Numbered from the stretch's first letter, positions 28,912 to 37,843 are shown. The stretch is 64,000 bases of DNA from Methylobacter tundripaludum SV96 (GCF_000190755.2 NZ_JH109152.1:1280167-1344166), one strand, 5' to 3'. The notes: generated from the sequence alone by a model not told the origin. Numbers and translations are program-made.

Positions 28912-28957
28912 AACAGCTCCCCTTTACCTTTAAACCAGCATCTTAAATCAAAATACA

Positions 28958-28973
28958 AGCAAACATCGTTCCA
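28958..28973 (-). promoter_or_regulatory. Sigma-54 (-24/-12) promoter of flgF
   Basis: On the minus strand: TGGAAC, five bases, TTGCT, with the GG-N10-GC spacing. One base differs from the consensus TGGCAC. It lies in the 81-bp gap between flgE and flgF, 46 bases before the flgF start. Confidence 0.75.
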
Positions 28974-28992
28974 ATTATCTCAAAATAGTAAA

Positions 28993-30786
28993 CTACGCAC
29001 GCAGGATAGTTTCCACCAAGGTTTTTTCGGTGGTGATGGTTTGGGAATTAGCCTGATAAGCTTGCTGCGCAATAATCAATTTAACCAACTGCGCGGATAA
29101 ATCCACCGTAGAACTTTCCAGGGCTGACGATTGAATAGTCCCAAAATTATTATCGCCGGCCGCACCGTAAATAGGCGCTCCAGAGCTTGAAGTCTTGGCC
29201 CAAGCCGTATCCCCTAATTTAGCCAAAGATTGATTGCTTTGAAACCGCGCCAACGCCACCTGCCCTAACGTCTTGGAACCACCATTACTGTACCTTGCAA
29301 ACACCACCCCGGCGTCGTCAACATCAATGCCGGTTAAATTACCGGCGGGCAAACCATCTTGACTTGAGTTATTAACACTAAAAGTTGCGGTGGTCTGAGC
29401 TGTCTTTGCAAAATCTATATCAAACGCCATCGGATCGACGCTTATATTAGGATTAATAAGCGATAGATCAATCGATCCAAAATCCACTTTGGTCGCTTGC
29501 GTAGCGCCCGCAGCGGCAGCGGCAACAGCCGTGTTATAAGCAACAACCGCAGTTTGCGCAGTAGCGGCAGCTGTTTTAGCCGTAGCGGCAAGAGCCGCCG
29601 CCGTAGTACCCGTAGCGCCGTCAACAACAAGAGCGGCAGATGTAGCATAAGCCGCAGCAGCTGTTGCGGCGGTGGCGGCAGTTGTTTTAGCGGTAGCGGC
29701 AAGAGCTGCGACAGCGGCGCCGAGAGTACTATTAGCGGCAGCTGCATCCGCAGCCAAAGTAGCGGCGGATGCAGCTGCCGTCTGGGCCTTGGTAAGGGCG
29801 GTTGCGGCAAGAGCGGCGGTATATGAGCCACCGGCGGTCGCCGTAGCTGCAGTATCCGCAGCCGTAGTATCGGTCACCGCCGTATTCGCCGCCGTTACGG
29901 TCGCCGCAGAAATAACGGCCGCTGCACGAGTACCCACTTCAGAGAGCAATCCTGACGAGGTGAAAGACATCGGTATGGGCAATCCGGGCGTATTGACTGT
30001 TGCAGACACCGTCGATGCTGCCGCCGCAGCGGGCGGCACAGCCTGCCCCCCCGTTGTGATGCCATAATCATCGAGAAATAAATAAGCGTCCCAGACATTA
30101 GCCACCGGTGTTTTTACATAATAGGTTGATGCGATATGCGCATTGCCTTGACTGTCATAGGTAGTGATTGATGTCGTATTGTTATAGGATAAAGCGTTGG
30201 TAGGATCAAACACTGTAGTTGTCGGTGCGGTGGCTCCCCCGTTGATAGTCAATGCCAGATTGATATTTTCGGTAGAGTTGGGCAAGCCTTGGGAGGTATC
30301 GATCGTCAACGGCCGAAAAACACCGACACTAAAACCCTCCGCGACGGTCGTGCCGTTAGCGGCAAAAGCCAGTAAATACTTTCCCTGACTGTTAACAACA
30401 TTACCCGAGCTGTCTAACTTGAAAGCGCCATTGCGGGTATATGAGGTGGGTACCGAAGGATCTACCGGCGCTGTTGGATTAGCCGGATCGGGAAGATTCA
30501 CGGTATCAGCCAAGACAAAAAAACCATTGCCGCTGAGCGCAAGATCGAGACTGTTTGAGGTAGGATCGATAGTGCCATCCTTGAATTGCTGCGCCACTTC
30601 CGTGACTTTCACACCCGAACCTGGCTGAGTCTTGCTGACGCCGCCGATACTGCTGGCATAGACATCCGCAAATTCCGCCCGCGATTCTTTAAATCCGACG
30701 GTTTGCGAATTGGCAATATTATTACCGGTCACTTGTAAATTTGTTGACGCCGCTTGTAAGCCGCTTAATGCCGTTGCAAAACTCAT
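28993..30786 (-). CDS. flgE: Flagellar hook protein FlgE with a long Ala-rich insert
   Basis: A 597-residue hook subunit, longer than the usual roughly 400-residue FlgE. The conserved N-terminus (ALSGLQAASTNLQVTGNNIAN) and C-terminus (SAQLVKLIIAQQAYQANSQT) are intact, as are the flanks of the central domain (PIPMSFTSSGLLSEVG and MAFDIDFAKTAQTTA). Between them, residues about 286-430 are an Ala/Thr-rich low-complexity insert built from related short units such as LAATAKT. FlgE polymerises into the hook, the universal joint of the flagellum. The insert would sit in the exposed outer domain. It overlaps flgD by four bases. Confidence 0.94.
   Translation of the reverse strand: MSFATALSGLQAASTNLQVTGNNIANSQTVGFKESRAEFADVYASSIGGVSKTQPGSGVKVTEVAQQFKDGTIDPTSNSLDLALSGNGFFVLADTVNLPDPANPTAPVDPSVPTSYTRNGAFKLDSSGNVVNSQGKYLLAFAANGTTVAEGFSVGVFRPLTIDTSQGLPNSTENINLALTINGGATAPTTTVFDPTNALSYNNTTSITTYDSQGNAHIASTYYVKTPVANVWDAYLFLDDYGITTGGQAVPPAAAAASTVSATVNTPGLPIPMSFTSSGLLSEVGTRAAAVISAATVTAANTAVTDTTAADTAATATAGGSYTAALAATALTKAQTAAASAATLAADAAAANSTLGAAVAALAATAKTTAATAATAAAAYATSAALVVDGATGTTAAALAATAKTAAATAQTAVVAYNTAVAAAAAGATQATKVDFGSIDLSLINPNISVDPMAFDIDFAKTAQTTATFSVNNSSQDGLPAGNLTGIDVDDAGVVFARYSNGGSKTLGQVALARFQSNQSLAKLGDTAWAKTSSSGAPIYGAAGDNNFGTIQSSALESSTVDLSAQLVKLIIAQQAYQANSQTITTEKTLVETILRA
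29498..29930 (-). repeat. Degenerate repeat region encoding the FlgE Ala-rich insert
   Basis: About 430 bp of GCG/GCA/GCC-rich sequence. The 32-base segments 29564-29595 and 29675-29706 differ at only two positions and are 111 bp (37 codons) apart, so the region probably grew by in-frame duplication. The phase is kept throughout, with no stop. Confidence 0.8.
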
Positions 30787-31478
30787 AGTACACCCCCAAG
30801 AATTTGTTTAATCTTACTAAAGTCGACACTGTCTAACCCGGTCAAATTGACTTTTACCCCGTTGGCGCCAGTGCCCATACTGACGCTATCAACTTTCGAA
30901 TTAATGTCCGTTTCCAATACGGTATTTTCTCCATCGACATAGGCCGTCGCTTCAATTTTATATACGCCCGGACTGGCCATGGTGCCGTTCGAATTCATAC
31001 CGTCCCAGGAAAAGGCTACTTTCCCCGCACCGTGCTCGCCCAGATCTAAACTTTGGACAACTTCACCCGTAGTCGCATCGGTTACTGCAACCTTAACGCT
31101 GGGTGCGCTGGCGGTTAAATTAATATTCCCCGTTATATCGCCTCCGGCCTCCAACACCCCTTTCGTTCCCGGTGCAGATACGTACCGCCCGACCAGGCTG
31201 GTTGCCTGCAATGCCTGACTGGAGTTAATTGAACCGGCAAAATCGCCAAATGACTTTTGCAAGTCCTGAATTCCCGATACGGTCCCGAACTGCGCTATTT
31301 GCGTTATAAACTGGCCGTTTTCCATGGGCTTTGTCGGATCTTGATGAGTCATTTGTGTGGTCATTAACTTTAAAAAATCATCCTGCCCTAATGACGTTTT
31401 TTTGGTTGTTGCCGCCGAGTCGTTTTTGGTTGTAGCGGTTAAGTAGCTGTAATCATTTGTTGCGCCTTGAATAGCCAT
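30783..31478 (-). CDS. flgD: Flagellar hook assembly cap FlgD
   Basis: A 231-residue scaffold that caps the growing hook. The N-terminal LGQDDFLKLMTTQMTHQDPTKPMEN motif (seen as LGQDDFLKLMTTQ) is the FlgD hallmark. FlgD Ig-like and Tudor-like domains fill the rest. It ends by overlapping flgE by four bases, which suggests coupled translation. It lies ten bases after flgC. Confidence 0.95.
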   Translation of the reverse strand: MAIQGATNDYSYLTATTKNDSAATTKKTSLGQDDFLKLMTTQMTHQDPTKPMENGQFITQIAQFGTVSGIQDLQKSFGDFAGSINSSQALQATSLVGRYVSAPGTKGVLEAGGDITGNINLTASAPSVKVAVTDATTGEVVQSLDLGEHGAGKVAFSWDGMNSNGTMASPGVYKIEATAYVDGENTVLETDINSKVDSVSMGTGANGVKVNLTGLDSVDFSKIKQILGGVL

Positions 31479-31488
31479 CTTTATCTCC

Positions 31489-31905
31489 TTACTGTCCCAT
31501 TTTTAAAGTCTGAAGCATCATCTGCTTTGCCGTATTCAATACGTCTACATTATTTTGATAAGAGCGTGATGCAGACATCATATTGGCCATTTCTTCAACC
31601 GTATTAACGTTCGATTTAAAGATGTAACCGTCACTATTGGCCATAGGATGATTCGGCGCATATTCCATAACAGGAGCGTCTTGACCTTCAACCACGCCCA
31701 GCACATTGACCTTACTGGTCGCATTCTGCTTATTTATGACCTTATCCAATTCAGCAGCGAACACCGGCTGTCTGGATTTGTAAACATCGGCGGCACTGCT
31801 GCTGACGCTGTTCGCGTTGGAGATATTACTCGCGACCAGATTAAGTCTTAACGACTGGGCATTCATGCCGCTGCCGGCAATATCGAATATACTTGAAGAA
31901 GCCAT
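31489..31905 (-). CDS. flgC: Flagellar proximal rod protein FlgC
   Basis: A 138-residue rod protein with the pattern SIFDIAGSGMNAQSLRLNLVA followed by SNISNAN at the N-terminus. The C-terminal VEEMANMMSASRSYQNNVDVL is the paired helix. It starts two bases after the flgB stop. The length is normal for the family. Confidence 0.95.
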   Translation of the reverse strand: MASSSIFDIAGSGMNAQSLRLNLVASNISNANSVSSSAADVYKSRQPVFAAELDKVINKQNATSKVNVLGVVEGQDAPVMEYAPNHPMANSDGYIFKSNVNTVEEMANMMSASRSYQNNVDVLNTAKQMMLQTLKMGQ

Positions 31906-31907
31906 GA

Positions 31908-32300
31908 CTATTGTCCTCTCACTGCGGTCATCAGACCGGAAAACTTGTTACTAATGAACTGTAAACTGGCCTGATACTGCACCGCGTTTTCAGCGTATTT
32001 AGCTTGTTCGACATGAGCTTCGACGGTGTTGCCATCCAATGAAACCTGATAGGGATTCCGATACATGACGTTAGCGCCAACGACTTGCTGCTGTGGCGCA
32101 ATATGTCCCGCATGAGTGCGTTCCATAGCCACGCCTGAAGTCATGCTCTGCTTAAGAACCGACTTAAAGTCCACGTCTCGCGCTTTAAAGTTCGGTGTAT
32201 CTGCGTTTGCTAAATTAGCCGCCAGTATCTCGCCCCGTTTTTCTCGAAAGGCCAGAGCTTTAGGCTCGATGCCAAGTGCTGTGTCAAAATTAATAGCCAT
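31908..32300 (-). CDS. flgB: Flagellar proximal rod protein FlgB
   Basis: A 130-residue rod protein starting at the ATG at 32300 (MAINFDTALGI), with a strong aggagg site just upstream. The frame is open to 32345, but those 15 codons lie within the sigma-54 promoter and 5' leader. Family motifs LAANLANADTPNFKARDVDF and NAVQYQASLQFI are present. First gene of the flgBCDE transcript, divergent from flgA. Confidence 0.95.
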   Translation of the reverse strand: MAINFDTALGIEPKALAFREKRGEILAANLANADTPNFKARDVDFKSVLKQSMTSGVAMERTHAGHIAPQQQVVGANVMYRNPYQVSLDGNTVEAHVEQAKYAENAVQYQASLQFISNKFSGLMTAVRGQ

Positions 32301-32335
32301 GATAGTTGCCTCCTGATTACTTGTACAAAAACAAA

Positions 32336-32351
32336 AGCACGGCATATGCCA
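32336..32351 (-). promoter_or_regulatory. Sigma-54 (-24/-12) promoter of flgB
   Basis: On the minus strand: TGGCAT, five bases, GTGCT, with GG and GC ten bases apart. It lies 36 bases before the chosen flgB start, placing the expected transcription start about 25 bases upstream of the ATG. Confidence 0.7.
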
Positions 32352-32513
32352 TAGACCTATAAATCCATTTAAATCAATTAGATATTTATTTTATGATTTT
32401 TTACCTCTACTCTACCGTTGATTATGCTTAGAATGTTCCTAATAATTCGGCAAAAATCAGCCGCCAATAAATAGATCCGCAGGCAAACAAAGATCACATG
32501 TCAATAAATTGAC

Positions 32514-32529
32514 TGGCATCAATCATGCT
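32514..32529 (+). promoter_or_regulatory. Sigma-54 (-24/-12) promoter of flgA
   Basis: TGGCAT, five bases, ATGCT with the GG-N10-GC spacing. It lies 37 bases before the flgA ATG at 32566 and mirrors the flgB promoter on the other strand. Confidence 0.75.
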
Positions 32530-32565
32530 TGGTTATTTGCACGCGTCATAAAGCAGACCTTAACG

Positions 32566-33264
32566 ATGATAAAAAACACCCCACTCATTTTGGCATTGGC
32601 CTTTGTTTTTTTCACCACGGCTCATGCGGAACAAAATTCGCAATCGCACGAATCTATCGCTGAGGCCGTAAAAAATTATGTTGAGCAGAATATAAACCTG
32701 TCGGGCGAATACGAAATGAGCCTAACTCCATTGGACAGCCGCTTAAATCTACCTCAATGCGCCGAACCGCTGGAGGTCTTCACAACAACCGATTTAATTA
32801 AGGCCGGCAGAACGACGATAGGTGTGCGCTGTAATGCGGAAAAGAAATGGTCGATTTTTACTTCAGTCATCATCAAGACTTATCAAATGGTCGTCGTCTT
32901 ATCTCAACCGATACGCCGCGGTGAAATCATTACCCGGCAACATCTTGCTATTGAGAAAAGAGAGGTATCTAAACTCAGGGAAGATTTTGTCATTCAAATG
33001 GAACAAGTTGAAAATAAACAGGTCACGCGTCAGCTGGATGCCGGAACCATTCTTAGCCTGAGAAATATTGCCGAACCCAAACTTATCAAAAGAGGAGATA
33101 AAGTTGTGATCAGTACGACAAAATCGGACTTTTCTATCAAAATGAACGGGGTGGCCATGATGGATGGCACTAAAGGACAGCTTATCAGTGTTAAAAACCA
33201 GAACTCGGGACGCATCATTAACGCTACAGTTATCGAACCTGGATTGGTCTCCGTTAATTATTAA
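32566..33264 (+). CDS. flgA: P-ring assembly chaperone FlgA
   Basis: A 232-residue periplasmic chaperone needed for FlgI assembly. The start at 32566 gives MIKNTPLILALAFVFFTTAHA, a normal signal peptide. The frame opens at 32509, but that would cover the sigma-54 element. The SAF domain in the C-terminal half is typical (VVVLSQPIRRGEIITRQHL, and RQLDAGTILSLRNI). It is divergent from flgB and upstream of flgM. Confidence 0.93.
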   Translation: MIKNTPLILALAFVFFTTAHAEQNSQSHESIAEAVKNYVEQNINLSGEYEMSLTPLDSRLNLPQCAEPLEVFTTTDLIKAGRTTIGVRCNAEKKWSIFTSVIIKTYQMVVVLSQPIRRGEIITRQHLAIEKREVSKLREDFVIQMEQVENKQVTRQLDAGTILSLRNIAEPKLIKRGDKVVISTTKSDFSIKMNGVAMMDGTKGQLISVKNQNSGRIINATVIEPGLVSVNY

Positions 33265-33294
33265 ACTCACCCACACACCCGTTAAATAAACAGT

Positions 33295-33321
33295 TAAAGC
33301 TTTTCGTCGTACTGCCGATAA
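33295..33321 (+). promoter_or_regulatory. Sigma-28 (FliA) promoter of flgM
   Basis: TAAAGCTT, eleven bases, GCCGATAA: the -10 is a perfect match to the FliA consensus and the -35 is nearly so. It lies 36 bases before the flgM ATG. FlgM therefore seems to be made as a late-class product that feeds back on its own sigma factor. Confidence 0.9.
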
Positions 33322-33356
33322 ATATTTCAAATGAAAAAGATATTGAGGAATTTGAC

Positions 33357-33665
33357 ATGGCTATCGAAATAACCGGCAGAACAAATAGTCCAACGCCCAT
33401 CAAAACGAGCCCAAAAGCTGAAGTCGATGGTGGAAGTAAAGTTGTTGCTAAAAATACAGAAGAAGCCGACAGCGTTGCCCTTACAAGCACAGCGCAGGAA
33501 ATAAAAAAGACCTTTGGCTCATCCTCTGCATCGCCCGTGGATATTGACCGGGTTAACTCCGTTAAAAAAGCGATTGCTGACGGAAGTTATCAGATAAATA
33601 CTGAAAATGTTGCGCAGAAAATGATCCAATTTGAACAGTTAATGCCCCAAAAAAATAGTCCATAG
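33357..33665 (+). CDS. flgM: Anti-sigma-28 factor FlgM
   Basis: A 102-residue inhibitor of FliA (sigma-28). The N-terminal half is disordered and polar, as expected for a secreted anti-sigma factor. The C-terminal half (DIDRVNSVKKAIADGSYQIN) carries the conserved FliA-binding helices. It has its own sigma-28 promoter and a gagg site before the ATG. It lies two bases upstream of flgN. Confidence 0.93.
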   Translation: MAIEITGRTNSPTPIKTSPKAEVDGGSKVVAKNTEEADSVALTSTAQEIKKTFGSSSASPVDIDRVNSVKKAIADGSYQINTENVAQKMIQFEQLMPQKNSP

Positions 33666-33667
33666 CT

Positions 33668-34162
33668 ATGATAATAAAAACATTTCCGATTACAGAACAG
33701 TTGATCCTCAACGCACTAAAATTGGCGCAGCAGCTTCATCAGGAACTCTCCCAAGAAGCGGACGCCTTAAAAAAAACGCAGCAAACTGAACTGATCAACA
33801 ATATCGCCGCCAATAAAAAGCAGCTGGTTGTACAGCTGGAGCAGTTCAACACGCAAATCACTCAAGTATTGGCAACCGAAAAACTGCCTAACGATCAGGA
33901 CAGTATCAGGGAATATTTTAAACGGGCTGAAACAGCCGGCCTGTTAACCGACGAATCGATAGGTAACTGGGCGCAGCTCATGCTCGTCTGCGCAGAATGC
34001 AGAAACCTGAATGAACAAAACGGCGCAGGCATCGATCTTTTGTCTCGCCACACCAAACGCTCGCTGGACATTTTAAAAGGCAAGCCGGCGTTTGCAAACA
34101 CATACGGCGCTGACGGTTCAACCCAAAGCGACCGACATAGCCATACCCTGATTTCGGTATAG
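33668..34162 (+). CDS. flgN: Flagellar export chaperone FlgN
   Basis: A 164-residue helical cytoplasmic protein in the position of flgN, directly after flgM. It has a long coiled-coil region with heptad Leu/Gln patterns (residues about 10-75) and a C-terminal conserved-looking YGADGST motif typical of FlgN C-termini. FlgN carries FlgK and FlgL to the export gate. The identification rests on both pattern and position. Confidence 0.85.
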   Translation: MIIKTFPITEQLILNALKLAQQLHQELSQEADALKKTQQTELINNIAANKKQLVVQLEQFNTQITQVLATEKLPNDQDSIREYFKRAETAGLLTDESIGNWAQLMLVCAECRNLNEQNGAGIDLLSRHTKRSLDILKGKPAFANTYGADGSTQSDRHSHTLISV

Positions 34163-34419
34163 TTACGTTTCACACTCGGTAACATTCATAGCATTCTTTT
34201 CATCCCCACGGTTATCCGTTATTAGCAATAAAGCTCATACTTTTGATAGCGCTGATTTTGCATGGAACAGCCGCTCTTGCGTTCAGCTACGCGCATTAAT
34301 TCAAATAAATCTTTCCGTCCTCATTATCAGACAGCAAAAATACTTTCTTTCGATTGACTGCACTCCGAAGAGAACGAATGAATTAAATACCTATCTGTGG
34401 TACAATTTTTTTTGTTTCT

Positions 34420-34496
34420 GCCCCGATAGCTCAGCTGGATAGAGCGGTCCCCTCCTAAGGGACAGGCCGGTGGTTCAAATCCGCCTCGGGGCACCA
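34420..34496 (+). tRNA. tRNA-Arg (anticodon CCT)
   Basis: A 77-base cloverleaf. The acceptor gccccga pairs with tcggggc and the CCA end is encoded. The D loop contains agctcagctggatagagc, the anticodon stem gtccc/gggac encloses ctcctaa (anticodon CCT), and the T arm holds ggttcaaatcc. It reads AGG codons. It is a single gene between flgN and rhlE, and no intact integrase or attachment duplicate is visible beside it. Confidence 0.96.
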
Positions 34497-34688
34497 TTTA
34501 TATCAACAACTTACAACACTCTTGCTCCCCGCCTACCCGCGACAAGAGTCCACACCTGTCAAAACGCCATATTACTGCAATCAACTACCCCCGTTCCTTG
34601 CCGCGTTTTTTATTTAACTTTCTACACCCTTTTCACAATGCTGTAAGACGCTTGTCAACAGCAACCTTTTATTGAGACTCTAACTAAT

Positions 34689-35948
34689 ATGCCATTTACC
34701 ACCCTCGGTTTATCTGACCCACTTCTGCGCGCCATTGCTGATGCCGGCTATACCACGCCGTCCCCCATCCAGTCACAAGCTATTCCAGCCGTTTTAGGCG
34801 GCCATGATGTTCTGGCTGCCGCGCAGACCGGAACAGGTAAAACGGCAGGATTTACCCTACCCATCTTGCACCGCTTATCACAAAAGGCTTACGGCAATAA
34901 CCGGCCGGTCAGGGTATTAATCCTAACCCCAACCAGAGAACTTGCAGCGCAAATAGGCGAATCGGTAAACAAGTATGGGGCGCACCTGCATCCGCGTTTA
35001 AAATCCGAAGTTGTCTTTGGCGGAGTAAAAATCAACCCGCAAATGATGAGATTAAGAGGCGGCGTAGATATATTGGTCGCCACACCAGGCCGTCTTTTAG
35101 ACCTAGTCAATCAGAATGCGGTAAAACTCGATCAAGTAGAAACACTGATACTTGACGAAGCGGACCGCATGCTGGATATGGGATTTATACGGGATATTCG
35201 AAAAATTATCGCCTTTCTCCCAAAGAAGCGTCAAAACCTGTTATTTTCGGCGACCTTTTCAGAAGATATCCGCAAACTCACAACCGGACTTCTGGTTAAT
35301 CCTATAAAAATAGAAGTCGCTCCGCGCAATACCGCTGCAGAATTGGTTGAACAAGTTGCTTATCTGGTGAATAAAGCGAATAAAACAGAACTACTCTGCC
35401 ACCTGATAAAAGAACATGATTGGCAGCAGGTTCTGGTATTCACGACCACCAAACACGGCGCGAATCGGCTCACCGAAAAACTCAACAAGGTTGACATCAA
35501 GGCCGCCGCGATACACGGCAACAAAAGCCAGGGCGCCAGAACCAGCGCATTGTCAGGTTTTAAAGCCGGTGAAATCAGAGTGCTGGTAGCAACCGATGTG
35601 GCGGCGCGCGGCATTGATATCAACCTGTTGCCGCACGTGGTCAATTTTGAACTACCCCGCGCACCTGAAGATTATGTTCATAGAATAGGCCGCACCGGAC
35701 GTGCAGGCGAGGAAGGCCAAGCCATATCGCTGGTCTCCCATGATGAATACAGTTTTTTGCGCTTGGTTGAAAAGTTGATCGGCAAGGAGATTAAACGAGA
35801 ACAAATTACCGGCTTTGAGGCCGCCGCAGTTGCTCCGCCAATGCCACCAGAGCCGCCACGAGGCCCGCGCCCCGCCAGAAACTCAAATCAGGCCCGCAAG
35901 CCCAGCGCCAACCAGCCAAGAAACAAGCCTAGAGCAAAAAGCGTTTAG
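34689..35948 (+). CDS. rhlE: DEAD-box RNA helicase, RhlE type
   Basis: A 419-residue ATP-dependent RNA helicase. The Q motif precedes [12 protein letters not shown] (motif I); motif II is [14 protein letters not shown] and [13 protein letters not shown] (motif VI) are present. A basic, Pro/Arg-rich tail of about 45 residues (ending with [13 protein letters not shown] and NKPRAKSV) is typical of RhlE. It helps RNA remodelling, ribosome assembly or degradosome work. It is convergent with dbpA across a palindromic repeat. Confidence 0.93.
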   Translation: MPFTTLGLSDPLLRAIADAGYTTPSPIQSQAIPAVLGGHDVLAAAQTGTGKTAGFTLPILHRLSQKAYGNNRPVRVLILTPTRELAAQIGESVNKYGAHLHPRLKSEVVFGGVKINPQMMRLRGGVDILVATPGRLLDLVNQNAVKLDQVETLILDEADRMLDMGFIRDIRKIIAFLPKKRQNLLFSATFSEDIRKLTTGLLVNPIKIEVAPRNTAAELVEQVAYLVNKANKTELLCHLIKEHDWQQVLVFTTTKHGANRLTEKLNKVDIKAAAIHGNKSQGARTSALSGFKAGEIRVLVATDVAARGIDINLLPHVVNFELPRAPEDYVHRIGRTGRAGEEGQAISLVSHDEYSFLRLVEKLIGKEIKREQITGFEAAAVAPPMPPEPPRGPRPARNSNQARKPSANQPRNKPRAKSV

Positions 35949-35986
35949 CTTTTCAGGTCGGATTACGTTGCGCTAAACCTCATTCG

Positions 35987-36096
35987 CACCAACTTAAGCA
36001 GATTGATTAATTCACCACGAAGACACGAAGTTCACGAAGAAAAACCAAGGTAATAACTTCGTGCTCTTCGTGGTGATATGTTCTTAAATTAATGCC
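35987..36096. repeat. Palindromic MITE-like repeat, cacgaag family, second long copy
   Basis: An element of about 110 bp between the convergent rhlE and dbpA genes. It contains attgatt, ttcaccacgaagacacgaag and cttcgtggtgatatgt, with a right arm cttaaattaatgcc matching that of the 17124-17213 element. The left arm keeps caacttaag. It can fold into a long hairpin and may serve as a transcript end for both genes. Confidence 0.8.
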
Positions 36097-36115
36097 TCTG
36101 AGGTTACCCGCCCCC

Positions 36116-37504
36116 TCATCCCCATTGGGATTTACGGACATTAAAATTGCGACCTTTTATTTTGCCGTTTCTCAAGCAAGCCAGGGCTTTATCAACACTG
36201 TCGCGCTTGATAGCCACGTAAGCATGAGCATCAAAAATATCAATTTTGCCTACTTCACTACCTGCGATTCCTGCGTCACCGGTTAAAGCGCCCAGTATAT
36301 CCCCAGGACGCACTTTATTTTTGCGCCCGCCATCTATCCACAAGGTCACCATCGGCGGCTCGAAGCGCTGCTCGTGGCTCATTTGAAAAGGCGCCACTTC
36401 GTCCCATTTGGCGGGAGTATTTTGATACTCCTCAATAGCTTTAACCCGGTTTAATTCCTGCTCCGTGCATAAACTTAACGCCAGGCCTTTTTTACCGGCG
36501 CGACCGGTACGCCCGATTCTGTGTACGTAGATTTCGGGGTCCCACGGTAAGTCATAATTAATCACCGCCTGCATATCCTTGATATCCAGACCCCGCGCAG
36601 CGACGTCGGTGGCAACCAGAACGGAGCAGCTCTTATTGGAAAATCGCACTAATACCTGGTCCCGATCCTTTTGCTCCAAATCGCCATGCAGTGCCTGAAC
36701 GGTAAAACCGCTGTTTTCAAGCGAACTCGCCACATCCTGACAATCTCTTTTGGTGTTGCAAAAAACCACGGTCGATTCAGGCCGATAGTACGATAAAAGA
36801 TAACCCAGTGCGTTCGTCCTTTTCGACTTTTCCACCTGATAAAAACGCTGTTCAATATCGCTGTCGTGATGACTGGTTTCAATACTGACGGAAACCGGCT
36901 TAAACTGGAATTTCTGGCTTATTTCCCGAATAGGATCGGTATAAGTTGCTGAAAAAAGCAGCGTTTGCCGATGCGTCGGTGCATATGAAATCACGTCAGT
37001 AATGGCCTCTTCAAAGCCCATATCCAGCATCCGGTCGGCCTCATCCAACACCAGCACCTTGAGGTTGCTCAAACGTAAACTGCGTTTACCCAGATGTTCC
37101 TGCAACCGTCCCGGCGTACCGACCACCACATGAACGCCATGCTCCAGCGAAGCCCGCTGCGGCCCAAAAGGCACGCCGCCGCACAAGGTCAGCACCTTGA
37201 TATTTTGCGTAAATCGGGCCAAGCGCCGAATCTCCTTGCAGACCTGATCGGCAAGCTCCCGAGTTGGACAAACAACCATCGCCTGGACTCTAAAACTGTT
37301 CAGGTCCAACTTGGATAACAGGCCGATACCAAACGCGGCGGTTTTACCGCTGCCGGTTTTAGCCTGCGCAATCACATCCCTGCCCTCAAGAATATGCGGC
37401 AGACTCTCCGCTTGAATGGGCGTTAAGTGGGTATAACCCAGGGATTCAATGTTTTCAAGCAAGGCGGGTTTTAAAGCTAGGGATGAAAATTTGGCAGTAC
37501 TCAC
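36116..37504 (-). CDS. dbpA: ATP-dependent RNA helicase DbpA
   Basis: A 462-residue DEAD-box helicase specialised for 23S rRNA in large-subunit assembly. Motif I is AKTGSGKTAAFG, motif II is [11 protein letters not shown], and motif VI is [13 protein letters not shown]. The C-terminal 75 residues are the DbpA RNA-binding domain (VTLWIDGGRKNKVRPGDILG, then YVAIKRDSVDKALACLRNGK), which recognises hairpin 92 of 23S rRNA. Length and motifs are normal. Confidence 0.96.
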   Translation of the reverse strand: MSTAKFSSLALKPALLENIESLGYTHLTPIQAESLPHILEGRDVIAQAKTGSGKTAAFGIGLLSKLDLNSFRVQAMVVCPTRELADQVCKEIRRLARFTQNIKVLTLCGGVPFGPQRASLEHGVHVVVGTPGRLQEHLGKRSLRLSNLKVLVLDEADRMLDMGFEEAITDVISYAPTHRQTLLFSATYTDPIREISQKFQFKPVSVSIETSHHDSDIEQRFYQVEKSKRTNALGYLLSYYRPESTVVFCNTKRDCQDVASSLENSGFTVQALHGDLEQKDRDQVLVRFSNKSCSVLVATDVAARGLDIKDMQAVINYDLPWDPEIYVHRIGRTGRAGKKGLALSLCTEQELNRVKAIEEYQNTPAKWDEVAPFQMSHEQRFEPPMVTLWIDGGRKNKVRPGDILGALTGDAGIAGSEVGKIDIFDAHAYVAIKRDSVDKALACLRNGKIKGRNFNVRKSQWG

Positions 37505-37843
37505 TAAGGACTCTTTATATTGACGTGAATGGCGGCGAAGTGCCGTAATTCGAATGGTAATGATACCAGATACCGGAGGGTTAAGCCGGACAAGGTTGAT
37601 TTTTCAGTATAAATTCAATCTGCGGACGCAATGATCGACGCTCCCACTCCGAAGCACTCATCTTTATAAATAAGTCAGGGTAGCTTGGCGGTTCCACAAA
37701 TACTTGAGTAACGCAAAGTTTCACATCCCTACGCCCTGGATCCCGGCAATCCCTGCCGGGATGACGCGCGTTTAACTATTTATGTATAAAGATGAGGCCG
37801 AAGCATGGGAACAAAACACAACAATTACTTTAATGATACCAAG
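37505..37843. other. Gene-free gap with a palindromic element
   Basis: The 339-bp interval upstream of dbpA and downstream of lpxA holds no coding frame I can support. Its right half is the repeat at 37657-37796. Its left part should contain the dbpA promoter, but no convincing element was seen. Confidence 0.5.
37657..37796. repeat. MITE-like element with atcccggcaatccctgccgggat core
   Basis: About 140 bp with inverted ends (ctcatctttataaataagt on the left, actatttatgtataaagatgag on the right) and a central hairpin at 37742-37760. The 28-base core at 37739-37766 matches 40115-40142 in the opposite orientation at 26 of 28 bases. Confidence 0.75.

Noticed and set aside
29498-29930. The repeats in flgE as a CRISPR array
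   Set aside because: Units are coding, degenerate, not evenly spaced and lack unique spacers.
29497-30067. Plus-strand open frames with Ala, Ser and Gly runs opposite flgE, and a Leu/Pro-rich minus frame
   Set aside because: All are caused by the gc-rich repeat of the FlgE insert read in other frames.
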